8,594 nucleotides of DNA from Chitinophagaceae bacterium (GCA_947472635.1 CANJDY010000101.1:1-8594), one strand, 5' to 3'. Positions 1-7,893 are shown, counted from the stretch's first letter. Notes: generated by a model not told the origin, from the sequence alone. A program made the numbers and translations.

Positions 1-310
1 CAATATGAGAAATCACCAAAACCGCATTCTCTTTGGAAACAGTGATAGAGAAGCTTCCATCGGCTTTTGAAATAACAGAAGCTTTAGCACCTTTTTCTAC
101 AATCGTAGCGCCCTCAATTGGACTACCGGTAGATCCAGAAACTTTTCCCGTAATGATTAGCCCGTTTGAAAGCGGGGTTGCATTAGCGGAATACTGAAAA
201 CCATTGAGACAAAAAACAAGTACCAGAAAAGCGATGATTTTTGGTCGAATCGCACTGGTAAGGTAAAAGGGTGTGTAGCTCCCTCCCCTTTCGGAAATTA
301 ATTTTCGCAT
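1..310 (-). CDS. SusC-type TonB-dependent outer-membrane transporter, N-terminal fragment
   Basis: This is the first 103 codons of a gene that continues past the left edge of the window. The ATG is at 310-308; no other in-frame ATG precedes the hydrophobic segment, so this start is preferred. The protein has a basic N-region, a hydrophobic stretch at about residues 24-38 (IIAFLVLVFCLNGF) and a likely signal-peptidase site after SANA near residue 44. From about residue 51 it enters a carboxypeptidase-regulatory-like beta-sandwich: ITGKVSGSTGSPIEGATI, then ADGSFSITV and LVISHIG. That order is typical of SusC/RagA transporters, which import oligosaccharides with a SusD lipoprotein and TonB energy. 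The TonB box, plug and barrel lie outside the window. There is no STN domain between signal peptide and beta-sandwich, so FecR/anti-sigma signalling through this receptor is unlikely. It follows the pectinase genes on the same strand after 197 nt. The SusC assignment is firm; pectin oligosaccharide as substrate is inferred from the neighbours. Confidence 0.88.
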   Translation of the reverse strand, partial: MRKLISERGGSYTPFYLTSAIRPKIIAFLVLVFCLNGFQYSANATPLSNGLIITGKVSGSTGSPIEGATIVEKGAKASVISKADGSFSITVSKENAVLVISHI

Positions 311-379
311 AATAATATTAGTTTTAATTTTAAAACAGATAATGCTCTGAAAACAAGTTCAAAACACGCAACCGTATGG

Positions 380-413
380 TAAAGATAAGATAACGTTTTT
401 TTAACTTTTTCAA
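380..413 (-). promoter_or_regulatory. Possible Bacteroidota-type promoter for susC
   Basis: On the minus strand, TATCTTTA (387-380) matches the Bacteroidota -7 element TAnnTTTG at all fixed positions but the last. A TTG (413-411) lies upstream, with 23 bases between, which is longer than the usual 19-21. It is about 70 nt upstream of the susC ATG. In A+T-rich DNA such matches arise easily by chance, so this is a weak call supported mainly by its position. Confidence 0.25.
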
Positions 414-430
414 TCACTCCGTATATATTT

Positions 431-444
431 ACGCAATCGTTCCC
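431..444 (-). promoter_or_regulatory. LacI-operator-like word upstream of susC
   Basis: The plus strand reads ACGCAATCGTTCCC (minus strand GGGAACGATTGCGT). A CG-centred word flanked by CAAT/GTT resembles half-conserved LacI-family operators, in which ACGCAA or similar arms surround a central CG. The symmetry is imperfect: about 4 of 8 positions match across the centre. It sits just upstream of the weak susC promoter and downstream of the PL10 stop codon. The role and regulator are inferred; no regulator gene is in the window. Confidence 0.25.
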
Positions 445-447
445 ATA

Positions 448-479
448 GATTCATTCACAATAGATTACAAAAATGAATC
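448..479. repeat. 8-bp perfect inverted repeat in the PL10-susC gap
   Basis: GATTCATT (448-455) and AATGAATC (472-479) are exact reverse complements separated by 16 nt. The stem is A+T-rich and no T-run follows it in the minus-strand direction, so it does not look like an intrinsic terminator. A 7-bp direct repeat ATAGATT (445-451 and 460-466) overlaps the same stretch. It could be a regulator site, a weak mRNA hairpin at the operon end, or chance. Confidence 0.35.
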
Positions 480-507
480 CGCCCAGGGTTAGCAGCAAAT
501 AAATCGA

Positions 508-2100
508 TTACTTTACTGTAGCATGCAAGAAATTGATTAACCATCTCATATTTTGAATATAATCTCCCGTTGAAATATATTGCTGATCTGAACTATCTCG
601 AAAAGGAGAAGTATCGGTTTTATCACCCACATAAGTGCCTGAATATTGGCTGGTAAGCTCTTGATTTTTACCATCCCCAATAAAAGGATGACTAATCATT
701 GCATGTTTTGTCAACCAGCGTTTCTGTTCATCTAACGAACTCACTATTTGCTTTACTTTATCCAAACTAGGCACTTCTTCAAAATCATCTCTATTAAGAT
801 TGTACTTTTTTTGTGGATTCCCTGGCACCTGTATTGCAAATGGCAGCAAAGGAGAAAATTTAGTTAGTGTATCAGAGCTAATCGATTTTGCTAGATTATA
901 AGCTGTCTTTAACATTTCAAGAGGAACATTTCTTTTACCTTTTGAATGTGCAATAAGATTCTCAGGATTACTATCTGAATAATAATATCCATAAGAAACA
1001 TTCGGCCCTTTTCGGTGAACATAGATTGATTTGCCTGATTGTTTATCAATGTAATAAGGATGGGTGTACTTTCCATCATCTGTTAAACTAGCTGGCAGCC
1101 GAGTTTGCTCCAGCCATTCAATAGATTTGGATACAGGAAGAAGGAATTTTGGGTTACCCGTGTATTTATAAAAGGTAATCAATTGCATAGCATTCAGGCA
1201 GGTTATGGGTGTAACCAATCCTTCAGGCTCATAAGTTCTTGCACCCATTGGTTGAAGGGCCATATTGTATTGATTTCCCCATGCGCCACTAGCATCCTGA
1301 GCTATGAGATAGAAATTCATCCCTCGCAAAATGGGATCTAGAAAACGTTCTTCTCCCAAAGTTTCATAACACTGAATAAGAAAATGGATATTTTCCCAGA
1401 TTACCTCATCATTGAAAGTGTAATAAGACGAATAATCCAAATGGTTACTTTTATTATAATCATATTTTAATGGATAACGCTGAGGCCATCCGCCGAGCGG
1501 GTATTGACTTGTTAAAATAAAATCAATGGCCTTATCGAGAGCAGGCTTGTAGGCAGGGTCGAGTTTTTCGAGATACATCCGCAACAAAAAACGAGCAGCA
1601 TCAGATGTAATATTGTCATCAAAAGTTGAATTGCCATAATAATGTTGAAATTCTTCCAAACGCCATCCATTTTTTCCAACAGTATTGTACCATTGTTTTA
1701 AGGAGCGATCCCCTGCAAAATCAATCATGTAATTCCATCCGCCTTCGTGACTTTGCCCCCAAATGACTGCTGCTGCTGCATTTTTTGCAGCCTGATAATA
1801 ATAATCATTCCCAGTTACTTGATATGCATCCAGAAAAAGATGTCCCATACTGATGGTCCCAGGATGTTGTAACCAGATCATGGTTTTGTAAGCCTCCATT
1901 TCGCCCCATTGACGGGAAAAGTCGGGTAAATAATACCATACATAGCCTCCGTTTACACTTGCTTTTTCTACCATAAATTGGGTAGCCTTTAACATGGTTT
2001 CCTTTACCGCTGCTTCTATTTTCAAGGGTTTTACCTGCGAAAATGTTGGAAATAAAAATATTCCGAAAAATAAGAAGAAGAGGATTTTTAATTTATACAT
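508..2100 (-). CDS. Secreted family PL10 pectate lyase (complete copy)
   Basis: This is a 530-residue protein that should cleave de-esterified homogalacturonan by calcium-dependent beta-elimination, outside the cytoplasm. Residues 1-21 are a signal peptide (hydrophobic 6-18, cleavage after TFS before Q22). Residues about 30-400 look like the PL10 (PelA/Pel-15E, PF09492) alpha/alpha-toroid: GQSHEGGWNYMIDFAGD at 115-131, GGWPQRYPL at 203-211, TFND at 228-231 and YVHRKG at 360-365. By family comparison, Arg363 is the best candidate for the catalytic arginine and Asn230/Asp231 for metal or substrate contacts. The classic TFNDGAM and GRDG contexts differ here (TFNDEVIW, HRKG), so this is a divergent branch. 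Residues about 405-530 are an extra C-terminal region with IGDGKNQELT and TDTSPF, shared with the paralog at the right edge. The ATG follows the upstream gene by 15 nt with an A8 leader, so it is probably co-transcribed. The family call is confident; specificity is not proven. Confidence 0.85.
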   Translation of the reverse strand: MYKLKILFFLFFGIFLFPTFSQVKPLKIEAAVKETMLKATQFMVEKASVNGGYVWYYLPDFSRQWGEMEAYKTMIWLQHPGTISMGHLFLDAYQVTGNDYYYQAAKNAAAAVIWGQSHEGGWNYMIDFAGDRSLKQWYNTVGKNGWRLEEFQHYYGNSTFDDNITSDAARFLLRMYLEKLDPAYKPALDKAIDFILTSQYPLGGWPQRYPLKYDYNKSNHLDYSSYYTFNDEVIWENIHFLIQCYETLGEERFLDPILRGMNFYLIAQDASGAWGNQYNMALQPMGARTYEPEGLVTPITCLNAMQLITFYKYTGNPKFLLPVSKSIEWLEQTRLPASLTDDGKYTHPYYIDKQSGKSIYVHRKGPNVSYGYYYSDSNPENLIAHSKGKRNVPLEMLKTAYNLAKSISSDTLTKFSPLLPFAIQVPGNPQKKYNLNRDDFEEVPSLDKVKQIVSSLDEQKRWLTKHAMISHPFIGDGKNQELTSQYSGTYVGDKTDTSPFRDSSDQQYISTGDYIQNMRWLINFLHATVK

Positions 2101-2115
2101 CCGATTTTTTTTACT

Positions 2116-5100
2116 TTATTTTTTTGTATTTCTACTGACCCAAGCTACAACAGGGCCCTTCAATGGCGCCTCAAAATTTTGTATGACTGCCCCGGAAACA
2201 TGTTTCTTTGTTGGAATTATTTCTCCCGTAGAAGGATTAATCCATTGTAGAGTATAGTTGGACTTGTCTTTTGATAGATCTAGAGTCAATTTTGAGTTCT
2301 CACAAAAAACAATGTATCCAACTCCTTTTTTGCCTAACACATATTGTTTTGGGGACATTTTTTCATTGGGCATATTTTCCATACCAACAGCATCCTCAAA
2401 GAATTTCTTATCGGCAATAACAGGAATTGCGGCAAGTGATCCACCTCCTATAAATGAAGCCCACTCAGAGAATTTAACACCGCGTCTTGTATACAAGATT
2501 GCTTTATCAGGATAGGCGGCACGAAACTCCCTCACTACTCTATAAACCTGCTCAAAAGAAGTTTCACCCACCTCAAGAATACGCGCGAATTGTCTTTCCG
2601 TAAGACTCACTCCACCCGGTGGTGAATACAGACTGCTATCCTTTCGGTATTGCCATTGTACAACATCTATTGCATTTACTATTGCAGCCATTTTTGGGTC
2701 AGCCAAAATGGAATCCTGTACATCTTTAGTGCCCGGAAGCATTACCAAAACTTTTTTATGATTTTCCTTTTCCCACTGGTTGATAACATCCAACCAGAAT
2801 TTTACAAAATGCAATGGCCCTGTATACTCCATTCCTAGATGGTGAATAATGTTCGTATTGTCTTTAAAATTTTCCAGGCTTTTACGAATATATTCCTCAT
2901 GGTATTTTTTTCTTACTAAATTGGTTGTATCATAAAACTCCTCCCCCATATAAACTCGCTTATCTCCCGCTAGGGCAGGGTATTCTGCAAAACCTGTTTG
3001 GTTAATATTATTGGCTGTCCGCCAAGGATAATCTGCCCAGTGAGCACCTTCTTCAATAATATTGTGTTGCAAATAATGTTCTTCCAAAAATAGAAGCCCT
3101 TTTTGATCCGAAAGGTCTGCGAACCTTTTGAGTCTAAGCCAATACCAGGTATTCCACTTAGTAATATCATATTTGCTTAGCCGGTCAAAAGCTTCTCCTT
3201 TTCCACTTCGGCTGAATGGCTGCTCATAGAACGGAGTCCAAACATCTGCATTCGCTCTTCGAGTTCTTGCGTGGTCATCTCGCCGGCGCTCGTACCAGAG
3301 TGCAGGGAAATTTTGCATCATCAACACATGATTACCGATCATGTCATTGACGAGTGTATCCAAATCATCGGTAAGCCCCCTTCCTATTCTTCCAGGAACA
3401 AAACGTACAAGATTGGGCGCAGGATTTTTCAATTCACTGGGCCGAGTTGTTCCTTTCCACATAGAAGTGCGGTTTCTTTTTCCAGCAGCCACCTGATTTC
3501 CCATTACAATCCAACCATTTTTGATAGAAAGAATAGGTGCATTATCAACGACTTTCGGTGCCATTGGAAAAACAATCTCCGAAATTAATTTAGAATCTGA
3601 GACTTCAGAAGCAATTGGATATTTTTCAATCATTTCATCAATCCATTTATCCATTATCAAATCGGGAAATTTAGAACGTTGAGTATATTGTGCAGCCAAT
3701 TCAATCGATGGTGCAGAAGTTGGCTTCGAATCGTAGACTAGTAATTTATTTTCTTCAAGAGATTTTTTTCCCATTCGCTGTTCTAGCTGCGCATAATAAA
3801 AACTTTCTGGCTTGAGGAAAGCATGTTCTAATTCGTGGTGTCCATTCCCGTACCCCTGTGCCCAACTGCCATATGCCCAATTCTGTGCAGTAGGGGGAGC
3901 AGGTAAATGAATTTGTGCAGCCCGGCATTGCCAACAAAGTGAATTAGCTGTACTCCATCCGCCGCCTTGTCCATCTACATCACGATAGGCGAGACTAATG
4001 ACACCACCATCAACAGTGAGTTTGTCAAACAAAATACCTGTTGACCATCCGCCAATTGCACCACTAAAATTGAAAGGCATAAAGGAATAACATTGTACAA
4101 ATGCATTTGGACCAGATGCAGTAAACCCAACTGAAAAAGCGTGGTAGCCGTACTCTGCATAACAACGTTGAAACAATATCTGCTGACCAATAGTGTGAAA
4201 AGAATAACGCCTATAATTACCCGTTTCACCGATGGGTGCTAGCGATTTACAATCTTCTACCGTAATTCGCTGAGCGGTTTCCCAGATAGATACGGCAGAG
4301 CTTACAAAATTTTTAGCAACTACTCTGCGCACCCATGAATCTGTAACATTGTCCATCGTAATGGCCATCCACCTATGATTCTCATCTTTGCTGTTAGAGC
4401 TATCATATGATGATATACATTGCAAGTTCTCAACTCCCACTTTATTAATCTGGCCTGCCCAGCTGTAACTCGCTACATTGCCGCCGCCATATTGAGGATC
4501 CAATGAATTCGTAAGGGGAACATCAATGGTGATGGATTCAGGCGTTACAGCAATTACTCTTCGATACCAGTGTTGGTCAAAATCGCCCGCATCCCATTTG
4601 GTAAGCGTGTAGTCTACATAAATACCGATTTTGTCAGCGCCAATTTTTTTTAGCCAATCTTTAGTTGACGGACGAGTAACAACAACCTGGTCTCCCAACT
4701 TAAAGGAATGTTTGTTTTTAAAAGTTAAGATGGTTGAATTCACCGGAAAAAAAATATTGGTAAGGTCAAGCGCCTTTTCAGACTTCCGGTCATTAACACC
4801 CGTAATACGAATCAATGTTTCTCGATCGAAACCTGTGCCCACTAGTACTGTTCCCTTTTCACCACATCCACTCCCACGCAAAACCACACCAGAGTTGCGA
4901 ATAATCAATGATCCGGCTACCGTAAATACCCCTTTTCCTAAAAGAACTGTTCCCCGAAATCCCTCCCTATCTAATGGGAGCGAAGAAATATAATCAATGG
5001 CCCTTTGAATTTGTTGAGTAGCATCGCCATTTATAGCGGGTACTATTAGTTTTACCGCAACGTCCGGAATAGCTTTTTCTGAAGCCATAAAACCGCAATA

Positions 5101-5277
5101 AGAAAAATCAGGAACCCGATCTCCATTGGTATCTACATGGTAACTTAACTGCCCATCTTTTGCTATCTGAATCGGCGAGATTGGCCCCGGCTCATTTTGA
5201 GCAAATATTTTTGTAGCACAAACCACTCCTAAAAAAATAGCAGTCAGTTTTAGACAAGAGTGAATTTTTATTTTCAT
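2116..5277 (-). CDS. Secreted pectate-lyase-like beta-helix fused to a DUF6298/glycoside-hydrolase-like domain
   Basis: This is a 1053-residue secreted protein of unknown activity. The frame is open from a TTG at 5289, but the ATG at 5277-5275 is chosen because it directly precedes a standard signal peptide (residues 1-26, KIFA|Q). Next comes a short N-terminal segment with DTNGDRVPDFSYCGF (49-63), then a pectate-lyase-superfamily beta-helix (about 80-495) starting at GDATQQIQRAI, with VVLRGSG and later HAFSVGFTASGPNAFVQC rungs. A linker (about 496-586) leads to a domain with the look of DUF6298 or DUF4038-like TIM-barrel hydrolases (about 587-975): WYERRRDDHARTRR at 661-674, HNIIEEGAHWADYPWRTANN at 737-756 and HLGMEYTGP at 813-821. 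Glu817 is a possible acid/base. The end (about 976-1053), with LQWINPSTGEI, resembles the small beta-sandwich that follows such barrels. No catalytic residue is certain in the beta-helix. It lies 63 nt after the CE8-like gene and 15 nt before the PL10 gene. The domain layout is reasonably sure; the DUF name is from memory and the substrate is unknown. Confidence 0.75.
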   Translation of the reverse strand: MKIKIHSCLKLTAIFLGVVCATKIFAQNEPGPISPIQIAKDGQLSYHVDTNGDRVPDFSYCGFMASEKAIPDVAVKLIVPAINGDATQQIQRAIDYISSLPLDREGFRGTVLLGKGVFTVAGSLIIRNSGVVLRGSGCGEKGTVLVGTGFDRETLIRITGVNDRKSEKALDLTNIFFPVNSTILTFKNKHSFKLGDQVVVTRPSTKDWLKKIGADKIGIYVDYTLTKWDAGDFDQHWYRRVIAVTPESITIDVPLTNSLDPQYGGGNVASYSWAGQINKVGVENLQCISSYDSSNSKDENHRWMAITMDNVTDSWVRRVVAKNFVSSAVSIWETAQRITVEDCKSLAPIGETGNYRRYSFHTIGQQILFQRCYAEYGYHAFSVGFTASGPNAFVQCYSFMPFNFSGAIGGWSTGILFDKLTVDGGVISLAYRDVDGQGGGWSTANSLCWQCRAAQIHLPAPPTAQNWAYGSWAQGYGNGHHELEHAFLKPESFYYAQLEQRMGKKSLEENKLLVYDSKPTSAPSIELAAQYTQRSKFPDLIMDKWIDEMIEKYPIASEVSDSKLISEIVFPMAPKVVDNAPILSIKNGWIVMGNQVAAGKRNRTSMWKGTTRPSELKNPAPNLVRFVPGRIGRGLTDDLDTLVNDMIGNHVLMMQNFPALWYERRRDDHARTRRANADVWTPFYEQPFSRSGKGEAFDRLSKYDITKWNTWYWLRLKRFADLSDQKGLLFLEEHYLQHNIIEEGAHWADYPWRTANNINQTGFAEYPALAGDKRVYMGEEFYDTTNLVRKKYHEEYIRKSLENFKDNTNIIHHLGMEYTGPLHFVKFWLDVINQWEKENHKKVLVMLPGTKDVQDSILADPKMAAIVNAIDVVQWQYRKDSSLYSPPGGVSLTERQFARILEVGETSFEQVYRVVREFRAAYPDKAILYTRRGVKFSEWASFIGGGSLAAIPVIADKKFFEDAVGMENMPNEKMSPKQYVLGKKGVGYIVFCENSKLTLDLSKDKSNYTLQWINPSTGEIIPTKKHVSGAVIQNFEAPLKGPVVAWVSRNTKK

Positions 5278-5340
5278 GGTATCACGCAAATTAATTTGTA
5301 AACAAAAGCAGCTGTAGGGAATATAATCAATGCCTAAGGA

Positions 5341-7887
5341 TTATTTCCACTCAATCACTAGGTCTTTAATTAAAGTAGCCCCGCCCCTAACCGTGCCCGT
5401 ATGTTGAAATCCAACACCCCCGAATGGACTGGGTTTTATTGCAGCCACCATATTCACTTCCTGTACTACTTCCTGTCTGCCAGGTTCAATATAATATTGG
5501 GCAGCCGTTTCAGCATGGGCTATCAATTGGTTGCCTTTTACCTCCAAAGAAATGCGACAGTTCGGACGATAGCAGCTAGTTGATACAGGCTCACCAATTG
5601 CAATTGCATTTCCCTGCTCATATTTCATCAATACAAAATCAATAGCATCGTGGTATTTGGTGGTACGTATCAAACGTAATGCAAAACCATTTAAATTTTT
5701 TGTATCCATCTTAATAAAAACATCCATATACTGCGCTCTGGCACTGCTAAATCCCTGTCCCGCTGTTTTATCAGGTATTGCGGTAAAAGAAATCTTCATA
5801 TCACCCAATACCGAGCTTACAGGTGTAAAACGCAATCGAGCTCCTTTGGTGGCTTGGATAAATCCTGGATCGCTTGCAATATTTTCACCTAATCCATACC
5901 GCCAAGGATCACTGCTATTGTCTGCTATCCAATTCTCTTCATTTGTATCGACGGGGGCAAAAGCATCCAGCGTCCAAAAACCTGGTTTTATTTCAGGTTG
6001 ATATTTTGATGAGAAATTCTTAAAGTCAACAATCATTTTATGATCATTTGCTTTTACGTCCATTTTGGAAACTGATTTCCCAGTAATTGTAGTAACCGCT
6101 TCGCCGGCATTGCAACGACTATGTTTGGGCAATACCTTTGCCATAATGTAATAACCGACATCTCCGGAAGATAGTACATAGTCCAGTTTGGGTAGGTTCA
6201 TACTAGACACTTGAATTTCAATCGGGTTACTACCATTCGCATCGGTGCATCGAAACCAACTAACCAATGACTGGTCCTTTAACTTCATATCCAATTGATA
6301 CTCGAGAAAAATTTTACCAGCATTTGACATCTTTAACTGAGGCAATGAAATAAATTTCGGGGCTTCTATTACAGCAGGCGACACATACAAAACACTTGCA
6401 GACTCAAGACCTTGAGAAGTTGATGCCGTAATAATCACCTTTTTAACATCGTCATTTTTATTGGTTGGAATAACCTCACAAGTTCCGTCAGTATTGATTT
6501 TTAATTCAACAAGCGATGCATATTCTGGTGCTATTTTCCAGGTAACGGCCACTCCTTTTAATTCGAAATTGCCAAATTTATTTACTCTACTATGTAATGA
6601 AATACTTTTTTTACCTGTTTCTATTGAATCCTTTGTCGGGGAAATTATCAATTGGGTGGCAAGATTTGTATAGGATTTACCTTCTTGTTTTTCAGCAGCT
6701 AGCACCAGGTCTTTTATACCCATCGGATCCCAATCATCATTACCACGCAAAAGATTATAGGTATTATAAATTACCTTTCCCTGAAATACCAATCTGTATG
6801 CATCTAACAGCGATTTATTGTTCATATCAACTGTGGAGGAGGGATGATGTGTTCCCACTGAAATAGGTTTACCATTGAATTGAATCTGGTACTGATAATT
6901 TCGCGACTCATTGGAAGGTAAATCCCTCCAGCCAAGGTAGGTGGCTGTTTCAGTTTCAACGCGGGTATCGATTGCAGCGACCTGTCCTGCGCTTTTGGTA
7001 AAATATTGCTCCCCCCTTGTAAACGACTTGATATTACAATTAAAAAAAATAGCTCCTGTTCCGGAGGTACCCCAAAATGGTTTTCCACTATAAAAATCTA
7101 ACGTGCAATTCAAATAAATGGCCGTACCATTTAAAGCATCATCCGTTGATTCAAAGTGGCACCGATCAAAAAGGACACGCTTGCCACCAGAGAATGGGCA
7201 TAAATTTAGCCGGCTAACAAAACGCGTATTTCGGGCAACCAATTTATCACCATTACAAAATACAAGCTGCGCCTGAACAATTGCCGAGCCTCTTTTTTTT
7301 CTACTTAACGCGGGTAGTAACGGGTAGTCAAGATCAATATTACAGTAGTTTCCAAAAGTGATATTTTCTGCACTGGTTCCTTGACCCGAAATATTAAACA
7401 TGGTGAAATTTCCTTTGGCGCCCATTGTTTGCCCCCTATTGCTGGCAAGAACAATATTGTTGGCATTTTCTGCAAGCCCATAGAACCTCAACCACTCACA
7501 TTTAATTTCAAGCCCAAATGGTGAACTGCCGGTTTTGGAAACACGAATGGCAGGGTCATCCGGGTTGTCGATCCAATAAACATAGGGTGCGATATAAAGT
7601 ACCATCGGGTCTCCCTCTTTGCCATCTGTAAGATGTTTGACTGCCTCATTGACAGAATTGAATACATAAGGGTTTTTTGCAACTTCGGATGCAGAAAGTT
7701 GCCCATCTATATAAAATGCTTTGTTACCAAGGGGTATTTTTCTCCCTTGGTAAATTAAATGATCACCATTAAAAACAGGTCGATCATTTATATTGGCCTT
7801 GCTCACCTGAGCCGACACACCCAGTTGAATAAAAAGAAAAGAAATAGCCGTCAGTAATAATTTCCAAGAGATACTTTTCTTACTCAT
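5341..7887 (-). CDS. Secreted CE8 pectinesterase-like beta-helix protein with C-terminal beta-sandwich modules
   Basis: This is an 848-residue secreted protein. Residues 1-26 form a signal peptide (LLLTAISFLFIQLGVSA|Q). Residues about 70-400 form a right-handed beta-helix whose rungs run like CE8 pectin methylesterases: VNEAVKHL near 79-86, AIVQAQLVFCNGDKLVARNT at 202-221, DRCHFESTDDALNGTAIYLN at 241-260, IFFNCNIKS at 280-288 and TYLGW at 316-320. The last resembles the CE8 YLGRPW motif without Arg-Pro, the CE8 QDT site is absent, and DFIFG is replaced by DDALNG. It may therefore be an altered esterase or a non-canonical pectin-binding or cleaving beta-helix. Residues about 410-505 and 508-605 look Ig-like, and about 615-848 like a jelly-roll or concanavalin-type carbohydrate-binding module (GFWTLDAF, GFALRLIR, FGGVGFQHTG). 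The ATG is 6 nt after the upstream PL10 stop, implying translational coupling. The beta-helix fold is confident, the CE8 relationship moderate, the activity uncertain. Confidence 0.7.
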   Translation of the reverse strand: MSKKSISWKLLLTAISFLFIQLGVSAQVSKANINDRPVFNGDHLIYQGRKIPLGNKAFYIDGQLSASEVAKNPYVFNSVNEAVKHLTDGKEGDPMVLYIAPYVYWIDNPDDPAIRVSKTGSSPFGLEIKCEWLRFYGLAENANNIVLASNRGQTMGAKGNFTMFNISGQGTSAENITFGNYCNIDLDYPLLPALSRKKRGSAIVQAQLVFCNGDKLVARNTRFVSRLNLCPFSGGKRVLFDRCHFESTDDALNGTAIYLNCTLDFYSGKPFWGTSGTGAIFFNCNIKSFTRGEQYFTKSAGQVAAIDTRVETETATYLGWRDLPSNESRNYQYQIQFNGKPISVGTHHPSSTVDMNNKSLLDAYRLVFQGKVIYNTYNLLRGNDDWDPMGIKDLVLAAEKQEGKSYTNLATQLIISPTKDSIETGKKSISLHSRVNKFGNFELKGVAVTWKIAPEYASLVELKINTDGTCEVIPTNKNDDVKKVIITASTSQGLESASVLYVSPAVIEAPKFISLPQLKMSNAGKIFLEYQLDMKLKDQSLVSWFRCTDANGSNPIEIQVSSMNLPKLDYVLSSGDVGYYIMAKVLPKHSRCNAGEAVTTITGKSVSKMDVKANDHKMIVDFKNFSSKYQPEIKPGFWTLDAFAPVDTNEENWIADNSSDPWRYGLGENIASDPGFIQATKGARLRFTPVSSVLGDMKISFTAIPDKTAGQGFSSARAQYMDVFIKMDTKNLNGFALRLIRTTKYHDAIDFVLMKYEQGNAIAIGEPVSTSCYRPNCRISLEVKGNQLIAHAETAAQYYIEPGRQEVVQEVNMVAAIKPSPFGGVGFQHTGTVRGGATLIKDLVIEWK

Positions 7888-7893
7888 CAGAAT

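Noticed and set aside
448..479. Intrinsic terminator after the PL10 gene
   Set aside because: The inverted repeat is A+T-rich with a 16-nt loop, and no T-run follows it in the minus-strand direction.
2101..2127. T-rich run between the fusion gene and the PL10 gene as a terminator
   Set aside because: On the coding strand it is an A-rich leader upstream of the PL10 ATG, with no preceding hairpin; such leaders are ordinary in Bacteroidota.
4631..4993. Plus-strand ORF of 120 codons
   Set aside because: It lies wholly inside the minus-strand fusion gene; its translation has no recognisable domain or signal peptide and is best explained as a shadow. The same holds for other plus-strand frames, such as those at 5657-6001 and 3271-3588.
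5278..5289. Upstream TTG start for the fusion protein (four extra residues, MRDT)
   Set aside because: The codon at 5289-5287 is TTG, while the ATG at 5277 directly precedes a normal signal peptide; no ribosome-binding site favours the TTG.
5278..5340. Internal promoter between the CE8-like gene and the fusion gene
   Set aside because: TTAATTTG resembles a -7 element with one mismatch but lies only about 9 nt from the ATG, and there is no properly spaced -33 element.
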